This document shows, in pieces, positions 1 to 8,910 of a DNA stretch of 64,000 bases (position 1 is the stretch's first letter; each line of letters starts with the position of its first letter). A program made the translations under genes and the position numbers. This DNA comes from Peptoniphilus_B koenoeneniae (GTDB lineage: Bacteria > Bacillota > Clostridia > Tissierellales > Peptoniphilaceae). The notes beneath the pieces were generated by a model. It saw only the letters and a program-made list of their open reading frames with translations. It ran no database searches and was not told the origin of the DNA. The DNA lies in NCBI RefSeq assembly GCF_030812875.1, contig NZ_JAUSTN010000001.1, forward strand, positions 62,001 through 126,000, in the 5' to 3' direction.

Positions 1-3000
1 AAAAAAGAAGATTTGAAAATTGATGAAGATTTAAAAACAATAAATTTAGAGGCTCCGGATAAAATTACTTATAAAGCTATCTTAAATAATGATGCTTTAA
101 AAAGGCTTAATGATGAAGTTTTAAAAGATAATTATAAATTTCAATTAACTTTTAATGAAGAATTTAAAGAAGCTGAAGACTTATTAAATGATTATTATAA
201 AGAATTGGAAAATATGGAAAAAGAGGCTTGCAAAAGTGTACAAGCAGCAAACCAAAATCTATCATTTAAAAAAACTGATAAGGAAATAATAAATACTTAC
301 GGCAAAAAAACATCTGGTGAAGAAGTTTCAATTAATGATTTGTCATCTGAATTTACAAATGTAAAAATAAAAGGTTATATTTTCAAATTAGACAGTAAGG
401 AAACAAAAAGTGGAAAAATTTTAGCAATGATTTATCTTACGGATTATTCCAATTCCATTGAATGTAAAGTATTTATTTCAAATAAAAAAGCTCAATCATT
501 TTTTAATAGTTTTAAAGTAAATGATTATGTGGAAGTTTGTGGTAAATTTACTTTTGATAGCTTTTCAAAAACTGATGTAATAATGGTAAATTATATAAAA
601 AAGCTTGAAAAGATTGAAAAGGAAGATAAATATAATAAAAAACGTGTTGAACTAAGACTTCATTCAAAAATGACCACTATGAGCGGAGTAACGGAATTTT
701 CAAAATTTGCAAAAAAAGCTCAAGAATGGGGTCATCCTGCCATTGCCATAACAGATTTAACAGACGTTCAGGCCTTTCCAGAAGCAAGCGAGTTTGCAGA
801 AAAAAACAATATAAAAATTTTATATGGATTAGATGGAAGAATGATAGAAGATGAAGGAAATATAGTTGATTATTACGAAAATCATGATTTTAACAATTCT
901 TATGTTGTCTTTGACATTGAAACTACAGGTCTTTCGCCTTATAGGGATAAGATAACTGAAATAGGAGCTGTAAAAGTTGTAGATGGAGAAATTGTTGACA
1001 GATTTTCTCAGCTAATAAACCCTGAAAGAGAGATTCCTTTGACGGTTCAAAATTTAACAGGCCTTAGTAATGCTATGCTTGCTGATGAGCCCACAATAGA
1101 TAAGGTAATTTATGATTTTAAAAATTTTATTGAAGGATCAACTTTAGTAGCTCATAATGCTCAATTTGATATTTCTTTTATAAGAAGAGAGATGAATGAT
1201 AAAAATTTAAATTTTGATTATCCTGTTTTAGATACCTTATTTCTTTCAAGAGCGCTTTTAAAAGGCCAAAAAAGATTTAATCTATCTGCGATATCAAAAG
1301 TCCTCGGAGTTAGCCTTATAGGGGCGCACAGGGCCGTAAATGATGCTGAAGCAACAGCTCATGTGTTTATAAAATTATTAAGTCTTGCAGGAAATCCTAA
1401 AAGTTTTGAGGAAATAAATCTATTATTTAAAGATATAAAAAAAGGAGTTTTATTTCCTACATCAATGACAATTCTTATTAAAGATAAAGTAGGACTTAAA
1501 AATTTATATAAACTTGTAAGTCAATCTCATTTAAACTACTTTTCCAAAGAAGCGAAAATTCCAAAATCTCTTCTTAAATCTATGAGGCAAGGACTTTTAT
1601 ACGGTAGCGGAAATTCAGAATCTGATTTATGGCAGGCAATTTATTTTAAAAAGCCGCAAGAAGAAATTTTAAAAATAGCAGAATTTTATGATTACTTGGA
1701 AATTCAACCTATAGATAACAATATTAACTACATTGTTCAGGATAAACTTACAAAGGATGATTTAATAAATATAAATAAAGAAATTGTCCGAATAGGTAAA
1801 AAATTAAATAAAATTGTGGTTGCAGACAGCGATTCTTATTATTTAGATCAACATGAAGACTTAATCAGAAGAATTGTTTTAAATGGCAAACAAGGTCCAA
1901 CCAGGGAAGAAGAAAAAATTCCTCAAAAGCTATATTTTAGAACAAGCGATGAGATGATGGAGGAATTTAATTACTTGGGTGAGGAAAAAGAAAAAATAGT
2001 TATAGATAACACCATAGAAATAGCAAACATGTGCCAAGAAATAAAACCTCTTCCTGATGGAAAATTTCCACCATATATAGAGGGCTCTGAACATGATTTA
2101 AGAGAAATGACTTATAAAAAAGCTCACGAAATCTATGGAGATAATTTACCAAAAATTGTTGAAGAAAGATTGGAAAAGGAACTTAGTTCAATAATCGGGA
2201 ACGGATATGCAGTTTTATATATCATTGCTCAAAAACTTGTAACAAAGTCAAATAAAGATGGTTACCTTGTAGGATCAAGGGGATCGGTTGGTTCGTCCTT
2301 TGCAGCTACAATGGCAGGGATTACAGAAGTAAATCCTCTTCCGCCTCATTATGTGTGTCCTAAGTGTAAACATTCAGAATTTGTAGATGAAAAATCAGTT
2401 GGGTCCGGGATAGATTTACCGGTGAAAAATTGCCCTCTTTGTGGAGAAGAAATGAGAAGAGATGGCCATAATATTCCCTTTGAAGTTTTTTTAGGTTTTG
2501 AAGGAGATAAGGAGCCTGATATAGACCTTAACTTTGCCGGTGAGTATCAACCAGTAGCTCATAAATACACAGAAGAATTATTTGGAGAGGGGTATGTTTT
2601 TAGGGCAGGAACAATAGGAACAATTGCAGAAAAAACAGCCTACGGTTATATAAATGATTTTTATGAAAATAAGATGATAAGACAAGCGGAAAAAGATAGG
2701 CTTGCTGGTTCAATTGTAGGAATAAAAAGAACCACAGGTCAGCATCCCGGCGGAGTTATGATTGTTCCAAAGACAAGTGATATTTTTGATTTTTCACCAA
2801 TTCAGCATCCTGCAGACAAGGCTAGCACAAATGTTATAACAACACATTTTGACTATAATTTTCTCCATGGAAAAATTTTAAAACTTGATATATTAGGTCA
2901 TGATGGCCCAACTATTATTAAAATGCTTGAAGATTTAACAAAAGTTAACTCTTCAACTATTGAGCTTAATGATGAAAGGACAATGAAGTTGTTTTCTTCA

Positions 3001-3936
3001 ACTGAAGGCTTGGGAATAGATGAAAAAATTTGTTCAACTCCTACGGGAACCTTAGGCATACCTGAATTTGGAACGGATTTTGTAAAGCGCATGCTCATAA
3101 AAACAAAACCAAAAACTTTTTCAGAGCTTGTAAGAATTTCTGGACTGTCCCATGGAACTGACGTGTGGACAAATAATGCAGAAATATTAGTGGACGAAAA
3201 AAGAGCAGAGCTAAGTCAAGTTATTTCAACTCGTGAGGATATTATGATTTATTTAATTCAAGCGGGAGCAGAAAATAAAATGGCATTTTTTACTATGGAA
3301 AAAGTTCGTAAGGGAAAGGGACTGACAGAAGAGCAAATGGAAATAATGAAAAAACTTCCTCTTCCTGATTGGTATATCGATGCTTGTTTAAAAATTAAGT
3401 ATATGTTTCCTAAGGCCCATGCGGTTGCTTATGTTATGTTATCTTTTAGAGTTGCCTGGTATAAATTAAATTACCCCTTGGCTTTTTATACAACTTATTT
3501 TACTAATAAATTATCGGATTTTTCTTTAGAATACATTTTAGCAGGGCAAAAATCTATAAAGGAAAGAATTCAAGAAATATCCAACGATCCTAAGCCTACA
3601 CAAAAGGACAAGGACCAAAAAACGGTTTTGGAACTTGCTCTTGAAATGATTTCAAGAGGTTATAATTTCTTGGGAGTTGATATTTATAAATCAGATGCCA
3701 AAAAATTTAAAATTGAAGGAAATAATATAAGGGTCCCTTTAATGTCTTTGCCAGGGCTTGGAGAAAACATTGCAAATGAAATTGTTAAATCTAGTGAAAA
3801 TTATAAATATATTTCAGTAGAGGACTTTATTGAAAAGACTAAGGCCACAAAATCAATTGTTGAAATGCTAAAAAATCAAGGCTGCTTTGATAATATGGAT
3901 ACTACAAATCAAATTTCAATATTTAATTTTTTATAA
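1..3936 (+). CDS. polC: DNA polymerase III alpha subunit PolC (5' end outside window)
   Basis: Replicative polymerase of low-GC Gram-positives with built-in 3'-5' proofreading. The reading frame is open to base 1 and about 1311 residues are present; the family is usually about 1430-1450, so roughly the first 125 residues lie upstream. Counting from base 1, the order is an OB fold (about 120-200), first PHP half (HSKMT near 221), DEDDh exonuclease (FDIETTG near 304, HNAQFD and HRAVNDAEA further on), zinc site CPKC...CPLC (about 786-814), polymerase core with PDIDLNF near 839 carrying catalytic aspartates, and a helix-hairpin-helix region near the end. This domain order separates PolC from DnaE. 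A TTG at base 13 is in frame, but nothing supports it as the true start. The gene precedes the nusA operon as in other Firmicutes. Confidence 0.97.
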   Translation, partial: KKEDLKIDEDLKTINLEAPDKITYKAILNNDALKRLNDEVLKDNYKFQLTFNEEFKEAEDLLNDYYKELENMEKEACKSVQAANQNLSFKKTDKEIINTYGKKTSGEEVSINDLSSEFTNVKIKGYIFKLDSKETKSGKILAMIYLTDYSNSIECKVFISNKKAQSFFNSFKVNDYVEVCGKFTFDSFSKTDVIMVNYIKKLEKIEKEDKYNKKRVELRLHSKMTTMSGVTEFSKFAKKAQEWGHPAIAITDLTDVQAFPEASEFAEKNNIKILYGLDGRMIEDEGNIVDYYENHDFNNSYVVFDIETTGLSPYRDKITEIGAVKVVDGEIVDRFSQLINPEREIPLTVQNLTGLSNAMLADEPTIDKVIYDFKNFIEGSTLVAHNAQFDISFIRREMNDKNLNFDYPVLDTLFLSRALLKGQKRFNLSAISKVLGVSLIGAHRAVNDAEATAHVFIKLLSLAGNPKSFEEINLLFKDIKKGVLFPTSMTILIKDKVGLKNLYKLVSQSHLNYFSKEAKIPKSLLKSMRQGLLYGSGNSESDLWQAIYFKKPQEEILKIAEFYDYLEIQPIDNNINYIVQDKLTKDDLININKEIVRIGKKLNKIVVADSDSYYLDQHEDLIRRIVLNGKQGPTREEEKIPQKLYFRTSDEMMEEFNYLGEEKEKIVIDNTIEIANMCQEIKPLPDGKFPPYIEGSEHDLREMTYKKAHEIYGDNLPKIVEERLEKELSSIIGNGYAVLYIIAQKLVTKSNKDGYLVGSRGSVGSSFAATMAGITEVNPLPPHYVCPKCKHSEFVDEKSVGSGIDLPVKNCPLCGEEMRRDGHNIPFEVFLGFEGDKEPDIDLNFAGEYQPVAHKYTEELFGEGYVFRAGTIGTIAEKTAYGYINDFYENKMIRQAEKDRLAGSIVGIKRTTGQHPGGVMIVPKTSDIFDFSPIQHPADKASTNVITTHFDYNFLHGKILKLDILGHDGPTIIKMLEDLTKVNSSTIELNDERTMKLFSSTEGLGIDEKICSTPTGTLGIPEFGTDFVKRMLIKTKPKTFSELVRISGLSHGTDVWTNNAEILVDEKRAELSQVISTREDIMIYLIQAGAENKMAFFTMEKVRKGKGLTEEQMEIMKKLPLPDWYIDACLKIKYMFPKAHAVAYVMLSFRVAWYKLNYPLAFYTTYFTNKLSDFSLEYILAGQKSIKERIQEISNDPKPTQKDKDQKTVLELALEMISRGYNFLGVDIYKSDAKKFKIEGNNIRVPLMSLPGLGENIANEIVKSSENYKYISVEDFIEKTKATKSIVEMLKNQGCFDNMDTTNQISIFNFL

Positions 3937-3967
3937 TCACCATTTCATAAGCCTAAGAGGCAAAAAC

Positions 3968-3995
3968 TTGTTAAATTTCATATTTATGTTATAAT
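3968..3995 (+). promoter_or_regulatory. Promoter of the rimP-nusA-infB operon
   Basis: TTGTTA at 3968-3973 and TATAAT at 3990-3995 are separated by 16 bp. A TG one base before the -10 (3987-3988) makes an extended -10, TATGTTATAAT. Transcription would start near 4002, about 20 nt before a strong hairpin, so every transcript from here must cross that hairpin before rimP. Confidence 0.75.
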
Positions 3996-4021
3996 TTATT
4001 ATGAACGATAATAAACATCCT

Positions 4022-4051
4022 AAGAGTGGGCCATCCCACTCTTTGTTTTTT
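4022..4051 (+). terminator. Leader terminator/attenuator before rimP-nusA
   Basis: A perfect 9 bp stem (4022-4030 with 4035-4043, loop CCAT) is followed by TTGTTTTTT. It lies between the operon promoter and the rimP ribosome site, so it can act as an attenuator for the operon as well as a terminator for polC transcripts. In Bacillus subtilis the matching ylxS-nusA leader holds a NusA-dependent terminator through which NusA limits its own expression. The same logic here is inference. Confidence 0.75.
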
Positions 4052-4064
4052 GATAGGAGGGCAT

Positions 4065-4526
4065 ATGGACAAAAAAATCTTAAAAGAAAAAATATGGCCT
4101 ATGGCAGAAAATGCTGCAAGAGAACTTGGTTATGAAATAGTTGATATTGAATACAAGGTCGGCTCTAAACATGATTTACTTTCAATTTATATTTATAAAA
4201 AAGAAGGGATTGATTTAGAAGACTGCAGTAACATGACAAGAAAGATAGACAAAGAAATAGAAGATCTGGACTTAATAAATAAGCCCTACTATCTTGAGAT
4301 TTCTTCTCCCGGTCTTGATAGACCAATTAAAACCAGGGATGATTATAGAAGAAATTTAGATAATTTAGTTGAAGCAAAATTGTACGCTCCTTTAGATGGT
4401 AAAAAAATTTATGAAGGAAGTCTAAAGGATTATGATGGGGAATTCGTATATTTAGAAAACGATGGAAACATTATAAAATTACCCATTAAATCAATTTCAC
4501 ACATGGAACAGAAAATAGTTTTTTAG
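4065..4526 (+). CDS. rimP: Ribosome maturation factor RimP
   Basis: Assists 30S subunit maturation. The protein is 153 residues, the usual size, with the family signature ISSPGLDRP in the middle and the N-terminal domain motif LGYEIVDIEY. An in-frame GTG at 4026 would add 13 residues, but it lies inside the leader hairpin and lacks a ribosome site. The ATG at 4065 follows AGGAGGG with a short gap and gives the typical N-terminus. It is the first gene of the nusA-infB operon, 9 nt before nusA. Confidence 0.93.
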   Translation: MDKKILKEKIWPMAENAARELGYEIVDIEYKVGSKHDLLSIYIYKKEGIDLEDCSNMTRKIDKEIEDLDLINKPYYLEISSPGLDRPIKTRDDYRRNLDNLVEAKLYAPLDGKKIYEGSLKDYDGEFVYLENDGNIIKLPIKSISHMEQKIVF

Positions 4527-4535
4527 AGAGGAATT

Positions 4536-5717
4536 ATGAACGAAGAATTTATATTGGCATTAAATCAACTTGAAAATGAAAAAGGAGTTAAAAAAGACAT
4601 CATATTTGATGCACTTGAATCTGCTTTGCTTACAAGTTACAAAAAAAATTTCGGAACAAACCAAAATGTAGAAGTAAAGATAAATAGAGAAGATGGTCAT
4701 ATAGATGTATTTGCAAACAGAGAAGTTGTTGAAGAAGTAGAAGACGAACTTCTTCAAATTTCAATAGATGATGCAAAAAAAATAAATCACAGATATGAAC
4801 TTGGGGATATTTATAAGGAAACGATAAACCCTAAAGATTTTGGAAGAATCGCAGCTCAAACAGCAAAGCAAGTTGTAATTCAAAAAATTAAGGATGCAGA
4901 AAGAGATATTATCTATGATGAATTTTTAGATAGGGAAAATGAATTAATAACAGGTCTTATCCAAAGATCATCTAAGGGATATGTTTATGTTGAACTTGGA
5001 AACACTGAGGGAATATTGCCTCCAGGAGAACAGATAAAGGGAGAAGATTACTCTCACGGAAACAGGTATAAAATGCTTTTGCTTGAAGTTAAAAAAACAA
5101 GCAAAGGACCTCAAATAATACTTTCCAGATCTCATCCAAATTTAATAAAAAGGCTTTTTGAAATAGAAGTTCCAGAAATTCATGACGGTATTGTTGAAAT
5201 TTATTCAATAGCAAGAGAAGCAGGCTCAAGAACAAAAATTGCAGTTTTTTCTAAAAATGAAGAAGTTGATGCTTTAGGTGCTTGTGTTGGATATAAAGGT
5301 CAAAGGGTAAAGGCTATTGTTGATGACTTACATGATGAAAAAATAGACATAGTAATATGGGAAAAAGAAATTGATCATTTTATTGCAAATTCATTAAGCC
5401 CTTCAAGTGTAGAGAAAGTATTTGTTGACGATAAAGAAAAATCAGCTTTAGTAGTTGTGCCGGATTATCAACTTTCTCTTGCTATAGGAAAAGAAGGACA
5501 AAATGCAAGACTTGCTGCAAAACTTACAAATTGGAAAATTGATATTAAAAGTGAATCACAGTTTGAAGAATATCTTGAAGAAAATAATATGACAGAAGAT
5601 GACTTATATGAAAAACTGGGATATGAAAGCGAAGAAGATTATGAAATGAGAAAGGGCAATGAAGTTGAAGAAAATGAAGAATCAAATGATGAATTGTCAG
5701 ACTTTCAAGGAGAATAG
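4536..5717 (+). CDS. nusA: Transcription termination/antitermination factor NusA
   Basis: Binds RNA polymerase and nascent RNA, and promotes pausing and hairpin-dependent termination. The 393 residues hold an N-terminal polymerase-binding domain (1-125), an S1 domain (about 135-200, with GYVYVELGNTEGILP), and tandem KH domains (about 200-345, with GACVGYKGQRVKAIV and AIGKEGQNARLAAKL). A strongly acidic tail follows. The length matches Bacillus-type NusA, which lacks the C-terminal repeats of proteobacteria. The ATG follows GAGAGG. The hairpin upstream of rimP suggests autoregulation by attenuation. Confidence 0.97.
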   Translation: MNEEFILALNQLENEKGVKKDIIFDALESALLTSYKKNFGTNQNVEVKINREDGHIDVFANREVVEEVEDELLQISIDDAKKINHRYELGDIYKETINPKDFGRIAAQTAKQVVIQKIKDAERDIIYDEFLDRENELITGLIQRSSKGYVYVELGNTEGILPPGEQIKGEDYSHGNRYKMLLLEVKKTSKGPQIILSRSHPNLIKRLFEIEVPEIHDGIVEIYSIAREAGSRTKIAVFSKNEEVDALGACVGYKGQRVKAIVDDLHDEKIDIVIWEKEIDHFIANSLSPSSVEKVFVDDKEKSALVVVPDYQLSLAIGKEGQNARLAAKLTNWKIDIKSESQFEEYLEENNMTEDDLYEKLGYESEEDYEMRKGNEVEENEESNDELSDFQGE

Positions 5718-5723
5718 TCTTAT

Positions 5724-5990
5724 ATGAAAAAAGAAAGAAAGATTCCTATGCGTAAGTGCATAGGATGCGGACAGCAAAAACCTAAAAAAGATTTAATAAG
5801 AGTAGTGAAGACTAAAGAAAATGAGGTTTTTGTAGATAGAACGGGAAAAGCAAATGGTAGAGGTGCTTATATTTGTGATAATTTGGAATGTCTTAATGGG
5901 GCTATAAAAACAAGAGCACTTAATAGAGCTTTTGAGATGGAAATAAAAAATGAGCAATATGAAGACTTGAAGAATTCCATAAGTAAGTAA
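5724..5990 (+). CDS. rnpM: YlxR/RnpM family RNA-binding protein
   Basis: Small basic protein (88 residues) of the YlxR family, proposed in Bacillus to bind RNase P RNA and modulate its activity. The signature is clear: RKCIGCGQ near the start, KKDLIRVV, then GRGAYIC. It sits between nusA and infB as in other Firmicutes, 6 nt after nusA. The L7Ae-like gene ylxQ that usually follows it is absent; only 20 nt separate this gene from infB. Confidence 0.92.
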   Translation: MKKERKIPMRKCIGCGQQKPKKDLIRVVKTKENEVFVDRTGKANGRGAYICDNLECLNGAIKTRALNRAFEMEIKNEQYEDLKNSISK

Positions 5991-6010
5991 AAGCACCAGG
6001 GAGGTGTTGT

Positions 6011-8557
6011 ATGGCAAACATTAGAGTACATGCTCTTGCTAAAGAAATTGGGGTTAGCAGTAAAGAACTTTTAGAAAAACTTAACAATTTAAATATAGAA
6101 GTCAAAAATCATTTTTCAACCTTAACTGATGCAGAAGAAAAAAAAATTAGAGATTCTTATAATAAAAAAAATCAAAAAAACTCACCTACAAATAATAAGG
6201 TTAAGGAAAATAAAACTAACAAAAAGCAAAATTTTAATAAAAAGACAGAGGGTAATACTATAGAAGCTAAAGATCAGAAGAGTTCAAGAGAACCTAAAAA
6301 AAGATTTGATCCCAACAAGAATAGATTTAATAATAGGGACACTAAAGATAGAAAAGACAATATAGATAGCGGCAGAAACAATAAAAATACAAGTCAAAAA
6401 AACTTTAAAAAAGATAGAAATAATAAAGCAGATTATTCTGAAAATAAATTTAATAATAAAAGAAATGACAATAATAAAGACCAAAATAGAGAAAAAAATC
6501 ATAACTTCAAAACTAAAGAGAGGTCTTTTAAAGATTCAAATAGAGAAAATGGAGACTACAAGCAAGATAGAAAGGTTAAAAGTCGTTCGTTTAATAAAAT
6601 GAGCGAGGTTTTAACTGAAAAAGATGCAAAAAAACAAGAATACTCAAAGAAAAAAAGCTCCAAAAATAAAAATTATAAAAATAATAAAGTTGATAGATTT
6701 GAGCTTCAAGAAGAGTATAAGCAAAGAGATTTATCAAAGAAAGCTCCTAAGAAAAAAGTAAAAAAACAATTAAAAAAAGAAGTTGAAGTTGAGGAAAATG
6801 TTGTAATCCAAGTTCAAGCACCTCTTATGGTAAAAGATTTTGCCAAGGCACTGGATGTAAGTGTTTCAACTATTATTACAAAACTTATAGGCTTGGGAAT
6901 TATGGCAAGTCAAAATGAGTCAATAGATTCTGATGTTTGCGAACTTTTAGCTGATGATTTAGGAATCGAAATTGAGATTTCAGCTCCTGGAGTTGAAGAA
7001 TCAATTGAAGAAAGTTTTGAACTTGATTTTGAAGATCCTGAAAAATCTTTGAAGGCAAGACCTCCTGTTGTAACTGTAATGGGTCACGTTGACCATGGTA
7101 AGACTTCAATACTTGATGCTATAAAAGAGTCACATGTAACTTCAACTGAAGCAGGTGGGATTACACAACACATAGGTGCTCATACAGTTACATCTAAGGG
7201 AAAGAAAATAACATTTTTAGATACACCGGGCCACGAAGCATTTACCGCTATGCGTTTAAGAGGAGCACAAATTACAGATGTGGCTATCCTCGTAGTAGCA
7301 GCTGATGATGGAGTTATGCCTCAAACAATTGAAGCTATTTCCCATGCCAGATCAGCCCACGTTCCTATAATTGTAGCTATTAATAAAATTGACAAGGAAA
7401 GTGCAAATATAGACAGGGTAAAACAAGAGTTAAGTGAGCAAAACCTTATTGCTGAAGATTGGGGCGGAGATACAATTATGGTTCCTGTTTCAGCTCGAAC
7501 AAAAGAAGGAATTGACGATTTACTTGAAATGATTTTACTTGTAGCTGAAATGGGAGAATTAAAAGCAAATCCTAACAGAATGGCAATAGGAACAATAATC
7601 GAGGCAAAACTTGATAAGGGTAAGGGACCTATGGCAACTGTTCTTGTACAAAAAGGTACTTTAAAGGCAAATGACTTTGTTGTTTCAGGTATTGCTAGCG
7701 GCAGAATAAGAGCAATGAATGATGACAAGGGTAAAAGGATAAAAAAAGCAGGCCCAAGCATGCCAGCTGTGATTTTAGGTTTATCTGATGTGCCTAATGC
7801 AGGAGATCTTATTTATGCAGTGAAAGACGATAAGACTGCCAAGACAATTGCAGATAAAAATAAAGAAATTTTAAGGGAAAATAAATTAAATAACGCTAAT
7901 AAAGTTTCTCTTGAAAACTTGTTTGATAAAATTAAAGAAGGAGAGATGAAGGAACTTGATTTAATTGTCAAGGGAGATGTAAAGGGCTCAGTTGAAGCTT
8001 TGTGTCAATCTCTTCTTAAAATTTCAAATGACGAAGTAAAAATTTCAATAGTTCACTCAGGAGTTGGAGGAATTAATGAATCCGATATAACTCTTGCATC
8101 AGCATCAAATGCTATTGTAATAGGCTTTAACGTAAGACCTAATATTAATGCAATTGAACTTGCAAAAGCTGAAGAAGTTGATGTAAGAACTTATAGAGTT
8201 ATTTACGATATTATAAATGATATTGAAGCAGCTGCAAAAGGAATGCTTGAACCTGAATTTGTTGAAGAAGTACAAGGAAGGTGTCAAGTAAGACAAACCT
8301 TTAAACTTCCAAATAACAATATTGTTGCAGGAGTTTATGTTTTATCCGGAAAGATTACAAGAAATTCTACAATAAGAGTTTTAAGAGATGATAAAGTAAT
8401 ATTTGAAGGCGGAATTTCTTCCTTAAAAAGATTTAAAGATGACGTTAAAGAACTTCAAACCGGTTTTGAAGGCGGAATGGTTCTTGACGGATTTAACGAT
8501 ATTAAAGAAGAAGATTCTTTTGAAGCTTTCATTATGAAGGAAGTAGAAAGAAAATGA
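6011..8557 (+). CDS. infB: Translation initiation factor IF-2
   Basis: GTPase that places initiator fMet-tRNA on the 30S subunit. The 848 residues begin with an IF2_N domain (VHALAKEIGVSSKELLEKL). A roughly 200-residue stretch very rich in Lys, Asn, Asp and Arg follows, then a second IF2_N domain (about 272-323). The G domain starts near 350: GHVDHGKT (G1), DTPGHEAF (G3), NKID (G4). The remaining beta-barrel and C-terminal domains are complete. The ATG follows GGGAGGTG. The low-complexity linker has lower GC and simpler composition than the rest. It overlaps rbfA by 4 nt. Confidence 0.97.
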   Translation: MANIRVHALAKEIGVSSKELLEKLNNLNIEVKNHFSTLTDAEEKKIRDSYNKKNQKNSPTNNKVKENKTNKKQNFNKKTEGNTIEAKDQKSSREPKKRFDPNKNRFNNRDTKDRKDNIDSGRNNKNTSQKNFKKDRNNKADYSENKFNNKRNDNNKDQNREKNHNFKTKERSFKDSNRENGDYKQDRKVKSRSFNKMSEVLTEKDAKKQEYSKKKSSKNKNYKNNKVDRFELQEEYKQRDLSKKAPKKKVKKQLKKEVEVEENVVIQVQAPLMVKDFAKALDVSVSTIITKLIGLGIMASQNESIDSDVCELLADDLGIEIEISAPGVEESIEESFELDFEDPEKSLKARPPVVTVMGHVDHGKTSILDAIKESHVTSTEAGGITQHIGAHTVTSKGKKITFLDTPGHEAFTAMRLRGAQITDVAILVVAADDGVMPQTIEAISHARSAHVPIIVAINKIDKESANIDRVKQELSEQNLIAEDWGGDTIMVPVSARTKEGIDDLLEMILLVAEMGELKANPNRMAIGTIIEAKLDKGKGPMATVLVQKGTLKANDFVVSGIASGRIRAMNDDKGKRIKKAGPSMPAVILGLSDVPNAGDLIYAVKDDKTAKTIADKNKEILRENKLNNANKVSLENLFDKIKEGEMKELDLIVKGDVKGSVEALCQSLLKISNDEVKISIVHSGVGGINESDITLASASNAIVIGFNVRPNINAIELAKAEEVDVRTYRVIYDIINDIEAAAKGMLEPEFVEEVQGRCQVRQTFKLPNNNIVAGVYVLSGKITRNSTIRVLRDDKVIFEGGISSLKRFKDDVKELQTGFEGGMVLDGFNDIKEEDSFEAFIMKEVERK

Positions 8558-8910
8558 ACAATAGAAGATTAAGTCAGATTTCTGAAGAAATGAGAAGAGT
8601 CATTTCAGATATAGTGCAAAATAAAATAAAAGATCCAAGGATACCTGAAATTATAAGTATTTCCCATACTGAAGTTACAAGAGATTTGTCTTATGCAAAA
8701 GTTTATGTTCAAATAATGGGTGATGAAAAAATTAAAGAAGATGCAATTGAAGGTTTAAATTCGGCAAAGGGATTTATAAAAAAAGAAATTTCCAAAAGTC
8801 TTAAACTTCGTGCAATGCCTGATTTAATTTTTATAAACGATGAATCCCTTGATATAAACATGAAAATGGAAGAACTTATAAAAGAGGTAAACCATGGACA
8901 AGTTCAATAA
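8554..8910 (+). CDS. rbfA: Ribosome-binding factor A
   Basis: Late 30S maturation factor that binds near the 5' end of 16S rRNA. The 118 residues form the single KH-like RbfA domain, with family features RISEEMRRVISDIV-like start, KDPRI and VTRDLSYAKVYV. The ATG overlaps the infB stop (ATGA), indicating translational coupling. It sits in the universal infB-rbfA order and overlaps nrnA by 17 nt. Confidence 0.94.
   Translation: MNNRRLSQISEEMRRVISDIVQNKIKDPRIPEIISISHTEVTRDLSYAKVYVQIMGDEKIKEDAIEGLNSAKGFIKKEISKSLKLRAMPDLIFINDESLDINMKMEELIKEVNHGQVQ

Noticed and set aside
13..15. TTG at 13 as the start of polC
   Set aside because: The frame is open upstream to base 1, there is no ribosome site, and the protein would lack about 125 residues compared with the family; the true start is outside the window.
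4026..4064. GTG at 4026 as the rimP start
   Set aside because: It lies inside the leader hairpin, has no ribosome site, and the extra 13 residues do not match RimP.
7321..7761. 146-codon open frame on the - strand inside infB
   Set aside because: It lies opposite the conserved GTPase domain of IF-2, has no ribosome site and a Ser/Ile/Leu-rich antisense composition; a shadow frame.
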